This document shows, piece by piece, positions 62,638 through 64,000 of a DNA stretch of 64,000 nt. A program made the translations under genes and the position numbers. Source of the DNA: Gymnopilus junonius (lineage: Eukaryota; Basidiomycota; Agaricomycetes; Agaricales; Galerinaceae). Location: NCBI GenBank assembly GCA_015501075.1, contig JADNYJ010000147.1:1-64000 (forward strand), given 5' to 3'. How positions within the stretch are numbered: position 1 is the first letter of the stretch; every line of letters starts with the position of its first letter. The notes below the pieces were generated by a model. It was not told the DNA's origin. It did not search any database and saw nothing but the letters and a program-made list of their open reading frames with translations.

Positions 62638-64000
62638 TTACACGTCCATGGTAAGGACGACACGGCCCGCAATCGTGCCCTTCCTAAGGTCATCATAAAC
62701 CCTGTACAAAAACGTTAGCATTGGATATACACCGATCGCAAAGATACATACTGCTCTATATCAGACAATTTCTTGGTCATATAATGACACTTCACCGCCC
62801 CTGAGGCAGCAATTTCGATAGCTTCCACGGCGTCTTGACGATTTCCGACGTACGAACCGTGAATGGTGAGGGATTTGAATACTACATCGAAAATGCCAGC
62901 ATTAAAGTGAGCCTTTGCGGGCAATCCAACAGCCATGAGGTGGCCCCCAGGACGCAGATAGTCCACAGCTTGAGTATAGCCGGAAGGCTGAGCTGCATTT
63001 TAAGCGTCGATATCAATGATAAAAGGGAAAATATAACGCACCAAGGCGGTTGTAACCAGCGCGGCGTGTGCGCCCCTTCCTCCCGTAAGTTTTTTGACAT
63101 CTGCAACAATATCCTTTGTTTTGGCGAAATCGATCCAGTGCTCGGCACCGAGGTCCTGGCAAAGCTTCTCCTTCTCATCGCCTGTATCAATGGCAATAAC
63201 TCGACGTCCAATATACTTGGCATATTGGACAGCTAAGAAGATATAAGTAAAAATCGACAAAATAAGATTAGCAACACTAACCAAGATGACCAAGTCCTCC
63301 TCCGGCTCCGGGAATTACAACCCAGTCACTAGCATTGGTCTCGCTGTATTTTAGGGCTCGGTAAACGGTAAGGCCCTAGGTGAATGAAAAGTCAGAAGGC
63401 AGATACTGTAAGACTTCAAGTGCAACATACCGCGCAAAGAATTGAAGCAGCAGCCTCGCTGTCAAGTTCGTCGGGAATCGCAGTCACGGTATGGACCCAA
63501 GAAACCTGAGAGAAAAATGAACTTCATGTCGATCGAATAAAAGGAATAAGACATACGACATATTGAGAGAAAGTTCCATCGACTGTGTAGCCGCTGATCC
63601 TCACGTCATCGCAATCTGTTAGATGAATTAGTACATATGATGACGCAGATATTCAAGGCAACACACTTTGTTCGAAGCCCTTCCTACAGTGCTCGCAATG
63701 GAGGCAGGAATGGGCAATCCACTTGACGCCGACTCGTTGACCGACTTGGACTGGAGAGTCGACCGTATCATTTCCAATGGCCACGACTTCACCGACACCT
63801 TCATGGCCACCAATGAGAGGTGTATTGGGCTTGACAGGCCAGTCACCCATGGCAGCGTGAAGGTCTGTGTGGCACACTCCGGTACATATCATCTTGAGCA
63901 GACACTCGCCGGGGGCGAGTTCCTGGGGAGTCTTGACGGGCACGTCCCTGATCTGTACATCCTGTCCTAGTTCTCCAACGACGGCGGCTTTCTGAGTTTT
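62638..64000 (-). CDS. ADH1: Zinc alcohol dehydrogenase, Adh1-like (N-terminus cut by window edge)
   Basis: About 340 visible residues; only a few N-terminal residues are missing beyond position 64000. The frame starts in [10 protein letters not shown]. Catalytic zinc ligands are the Cys in TGVCHTD and the His in [10 protein letters not shown]. Structural zinc cysteines are in CLHCEHC and, across an intron, QNC. The coenzyme fold reads [14 protein letters not shown] with VIAIDTG, whose Asp favours NAD. It would interconvert ethanol and acetaldehyde. Introns of about 50-60 nt occur throughout. The stop TAA is at 62638-62640 after RVVLTMDV. Which of the several fungal ADH isozymes it is cannot be told. 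Confidence 0.9.

Overview
This window is nuclear DNA of a filamentous basidiomycete, most likely an agaricomycete. Coding sequences are cut by many short GT-AG introns of about 47-70 nt. Gene orientation changes often and flanks are compact. The gene set is typically fungal: a Yvh1-type phosphatase, Yra1/ALYREF, Rpc31, Rud3, Rsc8/Swi3, a secreted acid sphingomyelinase, an ABCC pump and a basidiomycete-style F-box protein. I saw no bacterial, viral or organellar gene, no CRISPR array and no convincing tRNA or rRNA gene. Gene models were spliced by hand. Where I could define every exon (YVH1, RNase H1-like, RRM protein, RPC31, YRA1, polyol dehydrogenase, SDR, RSC8) the exon lengths sum to a multiple of three and the protein stays open to its stop.

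Layout. 1-48: possible acidic C-terminal tail of a gene entering from the left, followed by two inverted-repeat elements (144-348 and 601-1485). 1.9-8.8 kb, all minus: epoxide hydrolase-like protein, YVH1, and an RNase H1-like protein that has lost three of five catalytic residues. 12.2-26 kb: a dense housekeeping block with a two-RRM protein (+), RPC31 (-), YRA1 (+), RUD3 (-), an F-box protein (+) and a DUS1-type tRNA-dihydrouridine synthase (-). 26.0-33.6 kb: gene desert. 33.6-38.0 kb: an isolated divergent pair, a zinc polyol dehydrogenase (-) and a 2-deoxygluconate-3-dehydrogenase-like SDR (+) with a 1,230-nt intron. 38.0-44.5 kb: second gene desert. 44.5-64 kb: malic enzyme (+), then minus-strand genes for a single-pass membrane protein, an ABCC transporter, an acid sphingomyelinase, the SWIRM/SANT remodeller subunit and a zinc alcohol dehydrogenase cut by the window edge.

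Functional links. Most of the content is core gene expression: RNA polymerase III, mRNA export, tRNA modification, ribosome maturation by YVH1, chromatin remodelling, plus Golgi tethering and transport. The island between the deserts looks like a small sugar/polyol or uronate oxidation module driven from one 403-bp intergenic region. The observations I consider most worth checking are the catalytically altered RNase H1, the 663-nt YRA1 intron that resembles the autoregulatory intron of yeast YRA1, and the long-intron SDR inside its desert-flanked island.
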